DNA of 64,000 nt from Mariniflexile jejuense (GCF_042675665.1 NZ_JBHTJI010000001.1:1674001-1738000), one strand, 5' to 3'. Shown: positions 52,780 through 61,133, counted from the stretch's first letter. Notes: generated by a model not told the origin, from the letters alone. Numbers and translations: made by a program.

Positions 52780-53832
52780 ATGATTAACTCCCTACACAAA
52801 CGCAAAAGCGAACTAGCTAATAGCAAACGCCAATTAGAAATATTATCAAATAGCATTTTTGAAAGTGGTGAATTACCAACATTTAAAGCCAAAATTTCTG
52901 AAACTTCTCAATTTCCACTTAAAGCAAAAAAACTAGAAATTTTACAAATTAATGTTGGCTACATGTGTAATCAAGTTTGTTCACATTGCCATGTAGATGC
53001 TGGTCCAGACCGAAAAGAAATCATGACCAAAGAAACCATGATTCAATGTCTAGATGTTATAAAAAAAACTGGCGCACATACGCTAGATTTAACTGGTGGC
53101 GCACCAGAAATGAATCCAAACTTCCGTTGGTTTGTTAAAGAAGCTTCAAAAGCTGGTATTAAAGATTTTATTGTTCGTTCTAATTTAACTATTATTACAG
53201 CCAATAAAAAATACAACGATTTACCAGAGTTTTTCAAAAAACACAATGTACATGTAGTAAGTTCCATGCCACATTGGACACAAGGGAAAACAGACAAACA
53301 ACGTGGTGATGGTGTTTTTAATGCATCAATTACTGCCTTAAAAATGTTAAATGATGTTGGCTACGGTAAACCAGACAGTAGTTTACGATTAGATTTAGTT
53401 TACAATCCATCAGGTGCATTTCTACCAAGCAATCAAAAATCATTAGAAAAGGATTTTAAAAAAACACTTTTAGAAGATTTCAATATACATTTTCATAATT
53501 TATTTGCCATTACAAATTTGCCAATTAGCAGATTTTTAGATTATTTAATTGCTTCAGAAAATTACGAAGATTATATGTACGCGTTGGTTGAAGCCTACAA
53601 TCCTTCTGCAGTAAAAAACGTGATGTGTACCAATACCCTGTCAATAAGTTGGGATGGTTTTTTGTATGATTGCGATTTTAACCAAATGCTTGAATTGCCT
53701 GTAAACAGTAAAGCAAAACATATTGCAGATTATAATGAAAACCTATTAGAAGGCAGAAATATTGTAATTTCTCAGCATTGCTACGGTTGTACTGCAGGTG
53801 CTGGAAGTAGCTGCCAAGGAAGTGTTATTTAA
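52780..53832 (+). CDS. arsS: arsenosugar biosynthesis radical SAM protein ArsS
   Basis: 350 residues. The radical SAM 4Fe-4S motif is CNQVCSHC at 63-70 (CxxxCxxC), followed by HVDAGPDR, and LTGGAPEMNPNF is the SAM-binding strand. The C-terminus has a Cys-rich segment with C334, C337 and C345 in HCYGCTAGAGSSCQGSV, the domain that carries selenocysteine in some homologues; here all are ordinary Cys codons. ArsS transfers the 5'-deoxyadenosyl group to a dimethylated arsenic compound to start arsenosugar synthesis. It sits in a nine-gene co-directional locus with arsM. Confidence 0.93.
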   Translation: MINSLHKRKSELANSKRQLEILSNSIFESGELPTFKAKISETSQFPLKAKKLEILQINVGYMCNQVCSHCHVDAGPDRKEIMTKETMIQCLDVIKKTGAHTLDLTGGAPEMNPNFRWFVKEASKAGIKDFIVRSNLTIITANKKYNDLPEFFKKHNVHVVSSMPHWTQGKTDKQRGDGVFNASITALKMLNDVGYGKPDSSLRLDLVYNPSGAFLPSNQKSLEKDFKKTLLEDFNIHFHNLFAITNLPISRFLDYLIASENYEDYMYALVEAYNPSAVKNVMCTNTLSISWDGFLYDCDFNQMLELPVNSKAKHIADYNENLLEGRNIVISQHCYGCTAGAGSSCQGSVI

Positions 53833-53856
53833 AAAAATTAATAACTATATTTTAGA

Positions 53857-54348
53857 ATGAAACAGCTCAAATTCCTAATACTTGTTTTAATTTCAGCGTT
53901 CGGTTTTTCTCAAAATTCCTTATCAGATTTACTTAAAAAACACAACACAAAAAACATTCCATACATTTCGGTTCAAGAATTAGCAATGCCTAATACAGAC
54001 GCTATTATTTTAGACACTAGAGAGCTTAACGAATACAATGTAAGTCATTTAAAAAACGCCATTCATGTTGGCTATAATGATTTCAACTTAAAAAAAATTG
54101 AAAAACTAATACCAAATAAAGCTGAAAAAATTGTAGTGTATTGCTCTATTGGAATTCGCTCTGAAACGATTGCTTATAAACTAAAAAAAGACGGATATTC
54201 TAACATTTTTAATCTTTACGGTGGTATCTTTGAGTGGAAAAATAATGGATTTGCTGTTTATAATTCAAATGAAAAACAAACTGACGAAATCCACACCTTT
54301 TCTAAAGAATGGCGTAAATGGTTAACCAAAGTTAAAATTGTTTATTAA
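53857..54348 (+). CDS. exported rhodanese-like domain protein
   Basis: 163 residues with a signal peptide (MKQLKFLILVLISAFGFS). The rhodanese domain carries the active-site loop YCSIGIRSE with the catalytic Cys, after ILDTRELNEYNVSHLKNAIH. Rhodaneses move sulfane sulfur; in this locus it could process thiolated arsenicals or supply sulfur in the periplasm, which is inference. It starts 24 nt after arsS and the next gene begins immediately after its stop (TAAATG). Confidence 0.88.
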   Translation: MKQLKFLILVLISAFGFSQNSLSDLLKKHNTKNIPYISVQELAMPNTDAIILDTRELNEYNVSHLKNAIHVGYNDFNLKKIEKLIPNKAEKIVVYCSIGIRSETIAYKLKKDGYSNIFNLYGGIFEWKNNGFAVYNSNEKQTDEIHTFSKEWRKWLTKVKIVY

Positions 54349-55026
54349 ATGGGATTATTCAGCACAAAAGACACAGATGGCGATAATGAAATAGCTTTCA
54401 ATTTTCATTTTCCGACCTCAAAAAACGCCTTAATTATTTTCACAAGAAATCCTGAATTAGGCAAATGCAAAACACGTTTAGCAAAAACTATTGGTGATGA
54501 AGCTGCTTTAGAAATTTACAAACATTTACTAAAACATACCGCTTCCGTTTCTGAAACCGTTAATGCCGATAAATTTGTTTTTTATTCTGAAAACATAAAA
54601 AAAGAAGATATTTGGAATGCTTCACATTTCAAAAAAAAACTTCAAAATGGCAGTAATTTGGGCGAACGCATGGAAAATGCCTTTGCAGAACTTCTAAATT
54701 CAGGCTACCAAAAAACCATAATAATTGGTAGTGATTTATTAGATTTAAATTCTGAATTAATTAACGATGCTTTTAAACAGCTCAACCATTTTGACTATGT
54801 TATTGGTCCAGCAAAAGATGGCGGTTATTACCTTTTAGGCATGAAAACCCTAAACCCAAACCTATTTAAAAACAAAAATTGGGGAACAGCATCTGTTTTA
54901 AACGACACTTTAAATAACTTACAACACAGCACCGTACATTTATTAAAAGAATTAAATGATATTGATACATTTGAAGATATAAAACCCTACAATCAACTAA
55001 AAAAATATTATGACACTCATCATTAA
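54349..55026 (+). CDS. arsenosugar-associated glycosyltransferase 1 (TIGR04282-like)
   Basis: 225 residues of a nucleotidyl/glycosyl transferase fold (CofC/GlmU-like). IFTRNPELGKCKTRLAKTIG is the nucleotide-binding start, IIIGSDLLDL the metal-binding region, and GPAKDGGYYLLGM the sugar-side motif. Members are found beside radical SAM/selenodomain proteins and annotated as transferase 1. It directly abuts the rhodanese stop and overlaps the phosphorylase gene by 17 nt, so translation of the three is coupled. The donor is unknown. Confidence 0.85.
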   Translation: MGLFSTKDTDGDNEIAFNFHFPTSKNALIIFTRNPELGKCKTRLAKTIGDEAALEIYKHLLKHTASVSETVNADKFVFYSENIKKEDIWNASHFKKKLQNGSNLGERMENAFAELLNSGYQKTIIIGSDLLDLNSELINDAFKQLNHFDYVIGPAKDGGYYLLGMKTLNPNLFKNKNWGTASVLNDTLNNLQHSTVHLLKELNDIDTFEDIKPYNQLKKYYDTHH

Positions 55027-55831
55027 AACCATAACAGAAACCACCGATTATTTAAAAAACAAAGGATTTGAAAACCCCGAAATTGGTATCATTTTAGGCA
55101 CAGGCTTAGGGCAACTTATTAATGATATCGAGATTTTACACGAAGTAAGCTACAACCACATCCCAAACTTTCCAACAGCAACAGTAGAGTTTCACAAAGG
55201 AAAATTAATTTATGGCGTTTTTGAAGGCAAAAAAGTAATCGTTATGCAAGGTCGTTTTCATTTATACGAAGGTTACACGCTGCAAGACGTAACCTATCCG
55301 GTACGTATTATGGAACAATTAGGCATAAAAACACTATTAGTTTCAAACGCCGCAGGTGCTATCAACCTCAACTTTAAAAAAGGCGAATTAATGCTAATTG
55401 AAGACCACATTAACCTTCAAGGCAGTTCGCCATTAGCCTTTAAGGGAGTAGAATTATTAGGCGAACGATTTGCCGATATGAGTGCACCATACAATGCAGA
55501 AATCAACTCAAAATTCAAAAATATAGCAAAAGCTAATAACATAACATTACACGAAGGTGTTTACGCCAGTGTAGTTGGTCCGCAACTAGAAACCAGAGCC
55601 GAATACCGCATGTTAAAAATTCTAGGTACCGATGCTGTTGGCATGAGTACCGTACCCGAAATTATTGTTGCCAACCACCTAAAATTAAAAGTCGCAGCCA
55701 TATCTGTTTTAACCGATGAATGCGATCCAAATAATTTAAAACCCGTAAACATTGCCGAAATAATAGAAATGGCAGGAAAAGCAGAACCAATTATGGTTAA
55801 ACTATTTAAAGAACTAATAAAAACATTATAA
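55010..55831 (+). CDS. purine-nucleoside phosphorylase
   Basis: 273 residues of the trimeric PNP family: LGTGLGQL phosphate loop, QGRFHLYEGY, VSNAAGAIN, and GPQLETRAEYRML. The base-binding position normally occupied by Asn in 6-oxopurine PNPs reads TDECDP here, as in adenine-accepting relatives, so it could cleave adenosine derivatives. Its start overlaps the upstream transferase by 17 nt. In this locus a plausible job is phosphorolysis of the arsenical adenosine made by ArsS. It may also be the organism's general PNP. A dispersed repeat begins 4 nt after its stop. Confidence 0.9.
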   Translation: MTLIIKTITETTDYLKNKGFENPEIGIILGTGLGQLINDIEILHEVSYNHIPNFPTATVEFHKGKLIYGVFEGKKVIVMQGRFHLYEGYTLQDVTYPVRIMEQLGIKTLLVSNAAGAINLNFKKGELMLIEDHINLQGSSPLAFKGVELLGERFADMSAPYNAEINSKFKNIAKANNITLHEGVYASVVGPQLETRAEYRMLKILGTDAVGMSTVPEIIVANHLKLKVAAISVLTDECDPNNLKPVNIAEIIEMAGKAEPIMVKLFKELIKTL

Positions 55832-55835
55832 CATT

Positions 55836-55938
55836 GGGCGTTACCACATCCTGAAACAAGTTCAGGAACTGGGTCGGGCTTTACGCTACAAGTCCTCGTT
55901 CGTACCTCACTGCGGGCTTTACGCTGCAATCCCTAACG
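55836..55938 (+). repeat. dispersed intergenic element, copy 2
   Basis: Starts 4 nt after the phosphorylase stop: gggcgttaccacatcctgaa, caagttcaggaactgggtcg, then gggctttacgct; a second gggctttacgctgcaatcc copy follows. It matches the element after obg (3500-3560, minus strand) with a 22-base identical core. Both copies have the same orientation relative to the gene they follow. Confidence 0.75.
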
Positions 55939-55950
55939 CAAAACAAACTA

Positions 55951-56017
55951 TCTAACAAACTAAGTTATCCAAATAGTCTAACAAGTCTAAAAATCTAAAC
56001 GGTCTAACAAATCTAAA
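55951..56017 (+). repeat. degenerate TCTAA tandem repeat in the arsM leader
   Basis: TCTAA occurs at 55951, 55977, 55986, 55994, 56003 and 56012; the last five are spaced 8-9 nt apart and end 4 nt before the arsM ATG. The copies differ, so it is an old minisatellite or a spaced binding array. Confidence 0.5.
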
Positions 56018-56020
56018 AAA

Positions 56021-56989
56021 ATGAGTTACCTAGAAACCACACATAATGTATATAAAAATGCAGCATTAACACCCGATGTTGGTTTATGCTGTACAACCAA
56101 CCCTATTTGGGAATTACCCGGATTAAAAATTCCAAAAATAATGCAAGAAATGAATTATGGTTGTGGCTCTACAGTACATGCACGCGATTTAACCAATAAC
56201 CCTAAAATGCTATATGTGGGTGTTGGTGGCGGTATGGAATTACTCCAATTCTCCTACTTTAATCGCCAAAAAGGTGGTGTTATTGGTGTTGATGTGGTTG
56301 ATGAAATGTTGGAAGCATCACGTAAAAATTTTATAGAAGCCGAAGCTCAAAACACATGGTTTAAAAGCAATTTTATTGACCTAAAAAAAGGCAACGCTAT
56401 GAATTTACCTGTTGCAGATAACAGCATTGACGTAGCTGCACAAAACTGTTTATTTAATATTTTTAAGGCAGACGATTTAAAACAAGCCATTGCCGAAATG
56501 TACCGCGTAATAAAACCTCATGGTAAACTGGTAATGAGCGACCCAACCTGCGAACAAGAAATGAATGATGAGTTAAGAAACGACGACAGACTTCGTGCTT
56601 TATGCCTAAGTGGAAGCTTGCCAATTGCCGAATATGTGAAAGCCTTAACCGATGCTGGCTTTGGAACAATTGAAATTCGCGCTCGTAAACCTTACAGAAT
56701 TTTAGACTCAAAAAACTATCCAACAAACGAGCTAATTTATATAGAATCCATTGAAGTAGCCGCCATAAAAGACCCAATGCCTGCCGATGGTCCATGTATA
56801 TTTACAGGAAAAGCAGCCATTTATTTTGGAGAAAATGATTATTTTGATGATAATAAAGGACATGTTTTATTAAAAAACCAACCTTTAGCCATTTGCGACA
56901 AAACTGCAAATGCTTTAGCATCATTACAAAGAGATGATATTTTCATAAGCAAATCTACGTTTCATTATGATGGTGGTGGTTGCTGTTAA
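56021..56989 (+). CDS. arsM: arsenosugar biosynthesis arsenite methyltransferase ArsM
   Basis: 322 residues. The SAM-binding core is MLYVGVGGGMELLQFS with VIGVDVVDEML and MNLPVADNSIDVAAQNCLFN. Conserved Cys likely to bind As(III) lie in AQNCLFN and LRALCLSGSL, with C23 and C24 near the N-terminus and a terminal Cys-Cys (321-322). ArsM methylates arsenite to mono- and dimethylarsenicals, supplying the ArsS substrate. It follows a 189-nt repeat-rich gap after the phosphorylase, the longest gap in the locus, and may have its own promoter, though none was recognised. Confidence 0.93.
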   Translation: MSYLETTHNVYKNAALTPDVGLCCTTNPIWELPGLKIPKIMQEMNYGCGSTVHARDLTNNPKMLYVGVGGGMELLQFSYFNRQKGGVIGVDVVDEMLEASRKNFIEAEAQNTWFKSNFIDLKKGNAMNLPVADNSIDVAAQNCLFNIFKADDLKQAIAEMYRVIKPHGKLVMSDPTCEQEMNDELRNDDRLRALCLSGSLPIAEYVKALTDAGFGTIEIRARKPYRILDSKNYPTNELIYIESIEVAAIKDPMPADGPCIFTGKAAIYFGENDYFDDNKGHVLLKNQPLAICDKTANALASLQRDDIFISKSTFHYDGGGCC

Positions 56990-56991
56990 GT

Positions 56992-57062
56992 TTCTGCAAA
57001 AGCAGGAACCTCAAAAATAAGATTGAAAAAAAACTAAAAAAGATTCCTGCCTTCGCAGGAAC
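56992..57062. repeat. pair of TTC(C)TGC/GCAGGAA hairpins after arsM
   Basis: Two palindromes about 35 nt apart: ttctgc-aaaa-gcaggaa (56992-57008) and attcctgc-cttc-gcaggaac (57043-57062). They fill the arsM-hydroxylase gap. The arms match the element after pdhC at 30633. A pair of facing copies resembles a REP-type or small nonautonomous mobile unit. Confidence 0.65.
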
Positions 57063-57067
57063 TTAAC

Positions 57068-57952
57068 ATGGAAAAATATATAGACATCATAAAAAACTCT
57101 TATTCAGGTTACTGGAATTACTTAAAGCACGAGCTAATTTCCATAAACCATTGGGATAATTATTTTTATGGATTAATATTCATTTCGTTTGCCGTTTGGA
57201 TATTAGAGATTGCGTTTCCATGGCGAAAACAACAAGCCATTTTTAGGAAAGATTTTTGGCTGGACACGTTTTATATGTTCTTCAATTTCTTCATATTAAA
57301 CTTAATTGTACTTATAGCATTATCAAATACAGCTGCCACATTTTTTAATGATATGTTACAAAACCTAGGTTTAACATTATCAAACTTAAGACTATTTAAT
57401 GCCTCCGATTTACCAAAATGGCTTGGGCTTTTTATTCTGTTTATAGTTAACGACTTCGTTCAATGGAATACGCACCGTCTTTTGCACCGCTTACCATTGC
57501 TTTGGAATTTTCATAAAGTACATCACTCCATTAAAGAAATGGGGTTTGCCGCACACTTACGCTACCATTGGATGGAACCAGTAGTTTATAATTCTTTACG
57601 CTACATACCATTGGCACTTATGGCAAATTATAGCTCACAAGACGTTGCCATTGTTCACTTTTTCAATATTATCATTGGGCATTTAAACCATGCTAATTTG
57701 GGTTGGAATTACGGTATTTTTAAATACATTTTCAATAATCCTAAAATGCATATTTGGCACCATGCAAAACAATTACCAAAACATGCAAGGTATGGTGTTA
57801 ATTTCGGACTTACATTAAGCATATGGGATTACCTATTTAAAACCGCACACGTGCCTTATAACGGAAAAGATATTGAATTGGGTTTTGAAGGTGATGAATC
57901 ATTCCCGAAAGATTTTATAAGTCAGGAATTATATCCGCTAAACAAAAAATAG
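57068..57952 (+). CDS. membrane-bound sterol desaturase/fatty acid hydroxylase family protein
   Basis: 294 residues with about four membrane segments and the di-iron His motifs: HRLLH, HKVHH, a later single His pair around HLNHAN, and HIWHH. The family hydroxylates or desaturates lipid chains with oxygen. It lies between arsM and a DUF547 gene inside the arsenosugar locus; a role in arsenolipid formation or in oxidising an arsenosugar precursor is possible but not shown. It starts 78 nt after arsM, on the same strand. Confidence 0.88.
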   Translation: MEKYIDIIKNSYSGYWNYLKHELISINHWDNYFYGLIFISFAVWILEIAFPWRKQQAIFRKDFWLDTFYMFFNFFILNLIVLIALSNTAATFFNDMLQNLGLTLSNLRLFNASDLPKWLGLFILFIVNDFVQWNTHRLLHRLPLLWNFHKVHHSIKEMGFAAHLRYHWMEPVVYNSLRYIPLALMANYSSQDVAIVHFFNIIIGHLNHANLGWNYGIFKYIFNNPKMHIWHHAKQLPKHARYGVNFGLTLSIWDYLFKTAHVPYNGKDIELGFEGDESFPKDFISQELYPLNKK

Positions 57953-57964
57953 GCTGTTTTTTAA

Positions 57965-58840
57965 ATGAAATACTTTCAAATTCTATTTATCACTTTACTA
58001 ACTTCAGCATGCACTGGAGCTAAACCTGTTACCGAAAGTAATTCAACAAAAATCACAGAACATTCACAAACCACAAAAGACTCTATCATTATAGTAAAAG
58101 AATTTATTGAAACAGACTCTGTAAATGATATTACTTTTAAAGAAAATGAACCAAATATAAATTTCCACCAAATTTTAGCGAAGCGTGTTACTGTACTTCA
58201 TGAATTATGGAATAACTTATTGCAAAAACACGTTTCCAATAATGGTAATGTAAATTACAAATCTTTCAAAACTGAACACAAAAAACTACTTGATTACATC
58301 TATGTTTTAAATTTAGAATTATCAAGCGAAGGATTTCAATCTTTTTCAAAAGAAGAAAAATTAGCCTTTTGGATAAATGCTTATAATGCCATGACAATAG
58401 ATTTAATCTTGCGAAATTACCCTGTAAAAAGCATAAAAGACATTAAAAATCCTTGGGAACAACGTTTATGGAAATTAGGTAAAAAGTGGTATAATTTAAA
58501 CGACATAGAACATCAAATACTACGTAAAATGAACGAACCTCGCATACATTTTGCTATTGTTTGCGCATCAGTTTCTTGTCCGAAACTTTTAAATGAAGCC
58601 TATACTTTTGAAAATTTAGAAACACAACTTACCAAAGCTAGTAAACAATTTTTATCAGATTCAGAACGAAATTCTATTTTAGAAAATGATTTGAAACTAT
58701 CTAAAATTTTTCAATGGTTTTCAAAAGATTTCAAGCAAAATGGCAGCTTAATTGATTTTTTAAATAAATATTCTGAAGTAAAAATTTCGAATAACGCTAA
58801 AATAAGTTTCAAAGATTATAATTGGGATTTGAATGAGTAA
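57965..58840 (+). CDS. DUF547 domain lipoprotein
   Basis: 291 residues. The leader MKYFQILFITLLTSAC is a lipoprotein signal (Cys16). A Ser/Thr-rich linker is followed by DUF547, recognisable from EEKLAFWINAYNAMTIDLIL, NPWEQRLWKL and HFAIVCASVSCPKLL. The role of DUF547 is unknown. It starts 12 nt after the hydroxylase and overlaps the next transferase gene by 8 nt, so it belongs to the same transcript. Its conserved Cys pair (CASVSC) could bind a metalloid, which is speculation. Confidence 0.85.
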   Translation: MKYFQILFITLLTSACTGAKPVTESNSTKITEHSQTTKDSIIIVKEFIETDSVNDITFKENEPNINFHQILAKRVTVLHELWNNLLQKHVSNNGNVNYKSFKTEHKKLLDYIYVLNLELSSEGFQSFSKEEKLAFWINAYNAMTIDLILRNYPVKSIKDIKNPWEQRLWKLGKKWYNLNDIEHQILRKMNEPRIHFAIVCASVSCPKLLNEAYTFENLETQLTKASKQFLSDSERNSILENDLKLSKIFQWFSKDFKQNGSLIDFLNKYSEVKISNNAKISFKDYNWDLNE

Positions 58841-59534
58841 AATTTCAATAATTATTCCCATACTTAATGAAGCAGAAACTATTGAAAAACTGCTTATTTA
58901 TCTTTTTGAAACTGCTTCAAAAGAAACAAACTTAGAAATTATTGTTGTTGATGGTGGTAGTACTGATGGTTCTAAAAGTTTGGTTTCTAAATTTAAAAAC
59001 GTAATGCTTTTAACTTCAGAAAAAGGTCGTGCAAAACAAATGAATTTGGGTGCAAAACAAGCAACAGGAAACATACTTTACTTTTTGCATGCAGATTCAT
59101 TTCCTCCTAAAAATTTTGATAAATTAATTACAGCAGAAATTAAAAAAGGTAATAACGCAGGTTGTTTTATTATGAAGTTTGATAGCAACCATTTGTGGCT
59201 TAAACTTGCTGGTTTTTTAACAAAACTACCTTGGAAAATTTGTAGAGGTGGCGACCAAAGTTTATTCGTTTCAAAATCACTTTTCAATACTATTGGTGGT
59301 TTTGATGAAACATTTGTTATTTATGAAGACAACGATTTTATTGGCAAACTATACGCACAAAACCAATTTGTAGTAATCCAAAAATGGCTTACTACTTCTG
59401 CCAGACGCTATAAAACGAACGGCATCTGGACTTTACAATACCACTTTTTTGTTATTCATTTAAAAAAATGGTGCGGTGCTTCCGCAGAAAACTTAAATAG
59501 TTACTATAAAAAACATGTAAATGTTAAAAACTAA
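58833..59534 (+). CDS. arsenosugar-associated glycosyltransferase 2 (TIGR04283-like)
   Basis: 233 residues of a GT2 fold: ISIIIPILNEAETIEKLL, VVDGGSTDGSKSLV, and GRAKQMNLGAKQATG followed by FLHADSFPP (DxD-type site) and CRGGDQSLFV. It is the second small transferase typical of radical SAM/selenodomain loci. The start overlaps the DUF547 gene by 8 nt. It is the last gene of the locus on this strand. Acceptor unknown; transfer of an arsenosugar or its ribose-phosphate is the contextual hypothesis. Confidence 0.85.
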   Translation: MSKISIIIPILNEAETIEKLLIYLFETASKETNLEIIVVDGGSTDGSKSLVSKFKNVMLLTSEKGRAKQMNLGAKQATGNILYFLHADSFPPKNFDKLITAEIKKGNNAGCFIMKFDSNHLWLKLAGFLTKLPWKICRGGDQSLFVSKSLFNTIGGFDETFVIYEDNDFIGKLYAQNQFVVIQKWLTTSARRYKTNGIWTLQYHFFVIHLKKWCGASAENLNSYYKKHVNVKN

Positions 59535-59586
59535 TAAAACTATCTTAAGGAAATTTTAAATGTTACAATAAACTCATTTAATCGTC

Positions 59587-59594
59587 TACTTTTA
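59587..59594 (+). promoter_or_regulatory. possible -7 element upstream of the CarboxypepD_reg gene
   Basis: TACTTTTA, one base off TAnnTTTG, 17 nt before the ATG at 59612. Confidence 0.3.
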
Positions 59595-59611
59595 TAAAAA
59601 ACAACGATTAC

Positions 59612-61126
59612 ATGAAGTATTTTTACATGATTTTTATTTTCAGTTCATTATACAGTATTTCTCAAGAATCAATTAATGCCAAAATACTAGACTCTACCTC
59701 AAAAAAACCAATTCCATTTGCTACTATTTCTATCAATAACAACTCGGGCGTTATTAGCAATGATACTGGCGAATTTTCAATGTATTTAAATAAAGAATCC
59801 TTCGAAAAAGACTCCTTAACTATTAGATGCTTAGGCTATGAAAGCAAACACTATTTGCTTAAAACATTCCGTGATAGTATTATTTTATTAAACCCAAAGA
59901 GTATAGAACTTAACGAAATTTTGGTTTCTAATAAAAACTATTCCGTTGAAGAAATTTTAGAAAAATCAAAAGAAAATCTTGCCCATAATTACGATTTTGA
60001 TTTCACAAAAAGCAAGCTATTTTTCCGTAGCTCATATACCACCAACATCCTTAAAAACGAGGTTGTTATAAAAAAAACAACCATACCAGAATTTAATCAA
60101 AAATTTATTGATAGTTTGTTAAACGCTTTGCCTAAAAACACAGATGATTACACCGAAATATTAGCTAATTTATATGGAAAAGCAGGGCAAAACGATTTTC
60201 AAAAACTTGATATTATTAAAGCATCACATTTATTTGATAAAAGAAAAGAAATGAGCTTTGAAGCTTATGAAGACAGAATTAGTACTATTTTAAAAAAAAG
60301 CATAAAACGAGACTCCTATTTTAAAATAAAATCAGGAATCTTAGGAACTAAACAAGAAATAGACGAATCGTTTTTTGATTCTGAAAAAAAAGAAAAACCA
60401 GACGAAACAGAGGCTTTTATTGAACAAAAAAAGAAACAAGAACAAGAACGGAAAAATAACTTTTTAAAATACAAAAAAAGTACTATTTCTAAATTACAAC
60501 ACGACAGTTTTACTTTTGAAAATAGTGATTTAAACTTTTTAGAAAAACCAAACAGATATAATTTTAAGATTGAAGATTACAGCTTTTTAAACAATGACTT
60601 TGTTTATAAAATAAGTTTTACGCCTAAAAGAAGTGAAGATTACAAAGGTGTTTTATACATTAATACAGACGATTTTGCGATTATAAGAGTTGATTATGAA
60701 AATGTTAAAAACCTAAAAAGCTTTAATCTTTTTGGTATTTCTTATAATGCATATTTAAAAAAGGGCACTTTAATTTATGCTAAAAACGCTTCAAACAAAT
60801 ATGCTCTAAAATATACAGATGTTGAAGAAGGCAATAAATTTGGAATAAAAAGACCTTTAAGTATTATTGAAAAAAATAAACACACCAAAGGACGAAGAAA
60901 ACAAAATGAGCTATCGTCAAACATTCATTTTATCGTTTCAAATACAGAGAAAAAGGAATTAGTAATTTTTGAGAACGAACCCATAACCGAAACTGTTTTT
61001 ACTAATTTCCAAGAAAAACCAAAAGTAACGCCTGTTTCCTTGTCAAAATACGATCCAGATTTCTGGAAAGGAGAAACCATTATTGAACCCAATCAGGCTA
61101 TTAAAGATTTTAAAAGTTTAAAATAA
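59612..61126 (+). CDS. secreted protein with carboxypeptidase-regulatory-like domain
   Basis: 504 residues with a signal peptide (1-18). Residues about 20-105 form a CarboxypepD_reg-like domain (INAKILDSTSKKPIPFATIS, then TGEFSMYL). The rest is unrecognised, with a charged region (about 255-290, Lys/Glu/Gln) and a long beta-rich stretch. Such domains often begin outer-membrane or surface proteins in Bacteroidota. No TonB-dependent barrel or T9SS tail is seen. It is on the same strand, 77 nt after the arsenosugar locus, probably separate. The function is unknown. Confidence 0.78.
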   Translation: MKYFYMIFIFSSLYSISQESINAKILDSTSKKPIPFATISINNNSGVISNDTGEFSMYLNKESFEKDSLTIRCLGYESKHYLLKTFRDSIILLNPKSIELNEILVSNKNYSVEEILEKSKENLAHNYDFDFTKSKLFFRSSYTTNILKNEVVIKKTTIPEFNQKFIDSLLNALPKNTDDYTEILANLYGKAGQNDFQKLDIIKASHLFDKRKEMSFEAYEDRISTILKKSIKRDSYFKIKSGILGTKQEIDESFFDSEKKEKPDETEAFIEQKKKQEQERKNNFLKYKKSTISKLQHDSFTFENSDLNFLEKPNRYNFKIEDYSFLNNDFVYKISFTPKRSEDYKGVLYINTDDFAIIRVDYENVKNLKSFNLFGISYNAYLKKGTLIYAKNASNKYALKYTDVEEGNKFGIKRPLSIIEKNKHTKGRRKQNELSSNIHFIVSNTEKKELVIFENEPITETVFTNFQEKPKVTPVSLSKYDPDFWKGETIIEPNQAIKDFKSLK

Positions 61127-61133
61127 TAACAAT

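Noticed and set aside
53800..53832. Possible selenocysteine (in-frame TGA) in ArsS
   Set aside because: All key positions are Cys codons and the stop is an ordinary TAA; no SECIS-like hairpin is needed.
55836..56017. CRISPR array or tandem direct repeats after the phosphorylase gene
   Set aside because: The repeats are short, degenerate and irregular, with no spacer structure and no cas genes nearby.
56463..56795. 110-codon open frame on the minus strand inside arsM
   Set aside because: Shadow of the arsM coding sequence; no recognisable domain and no promoter.
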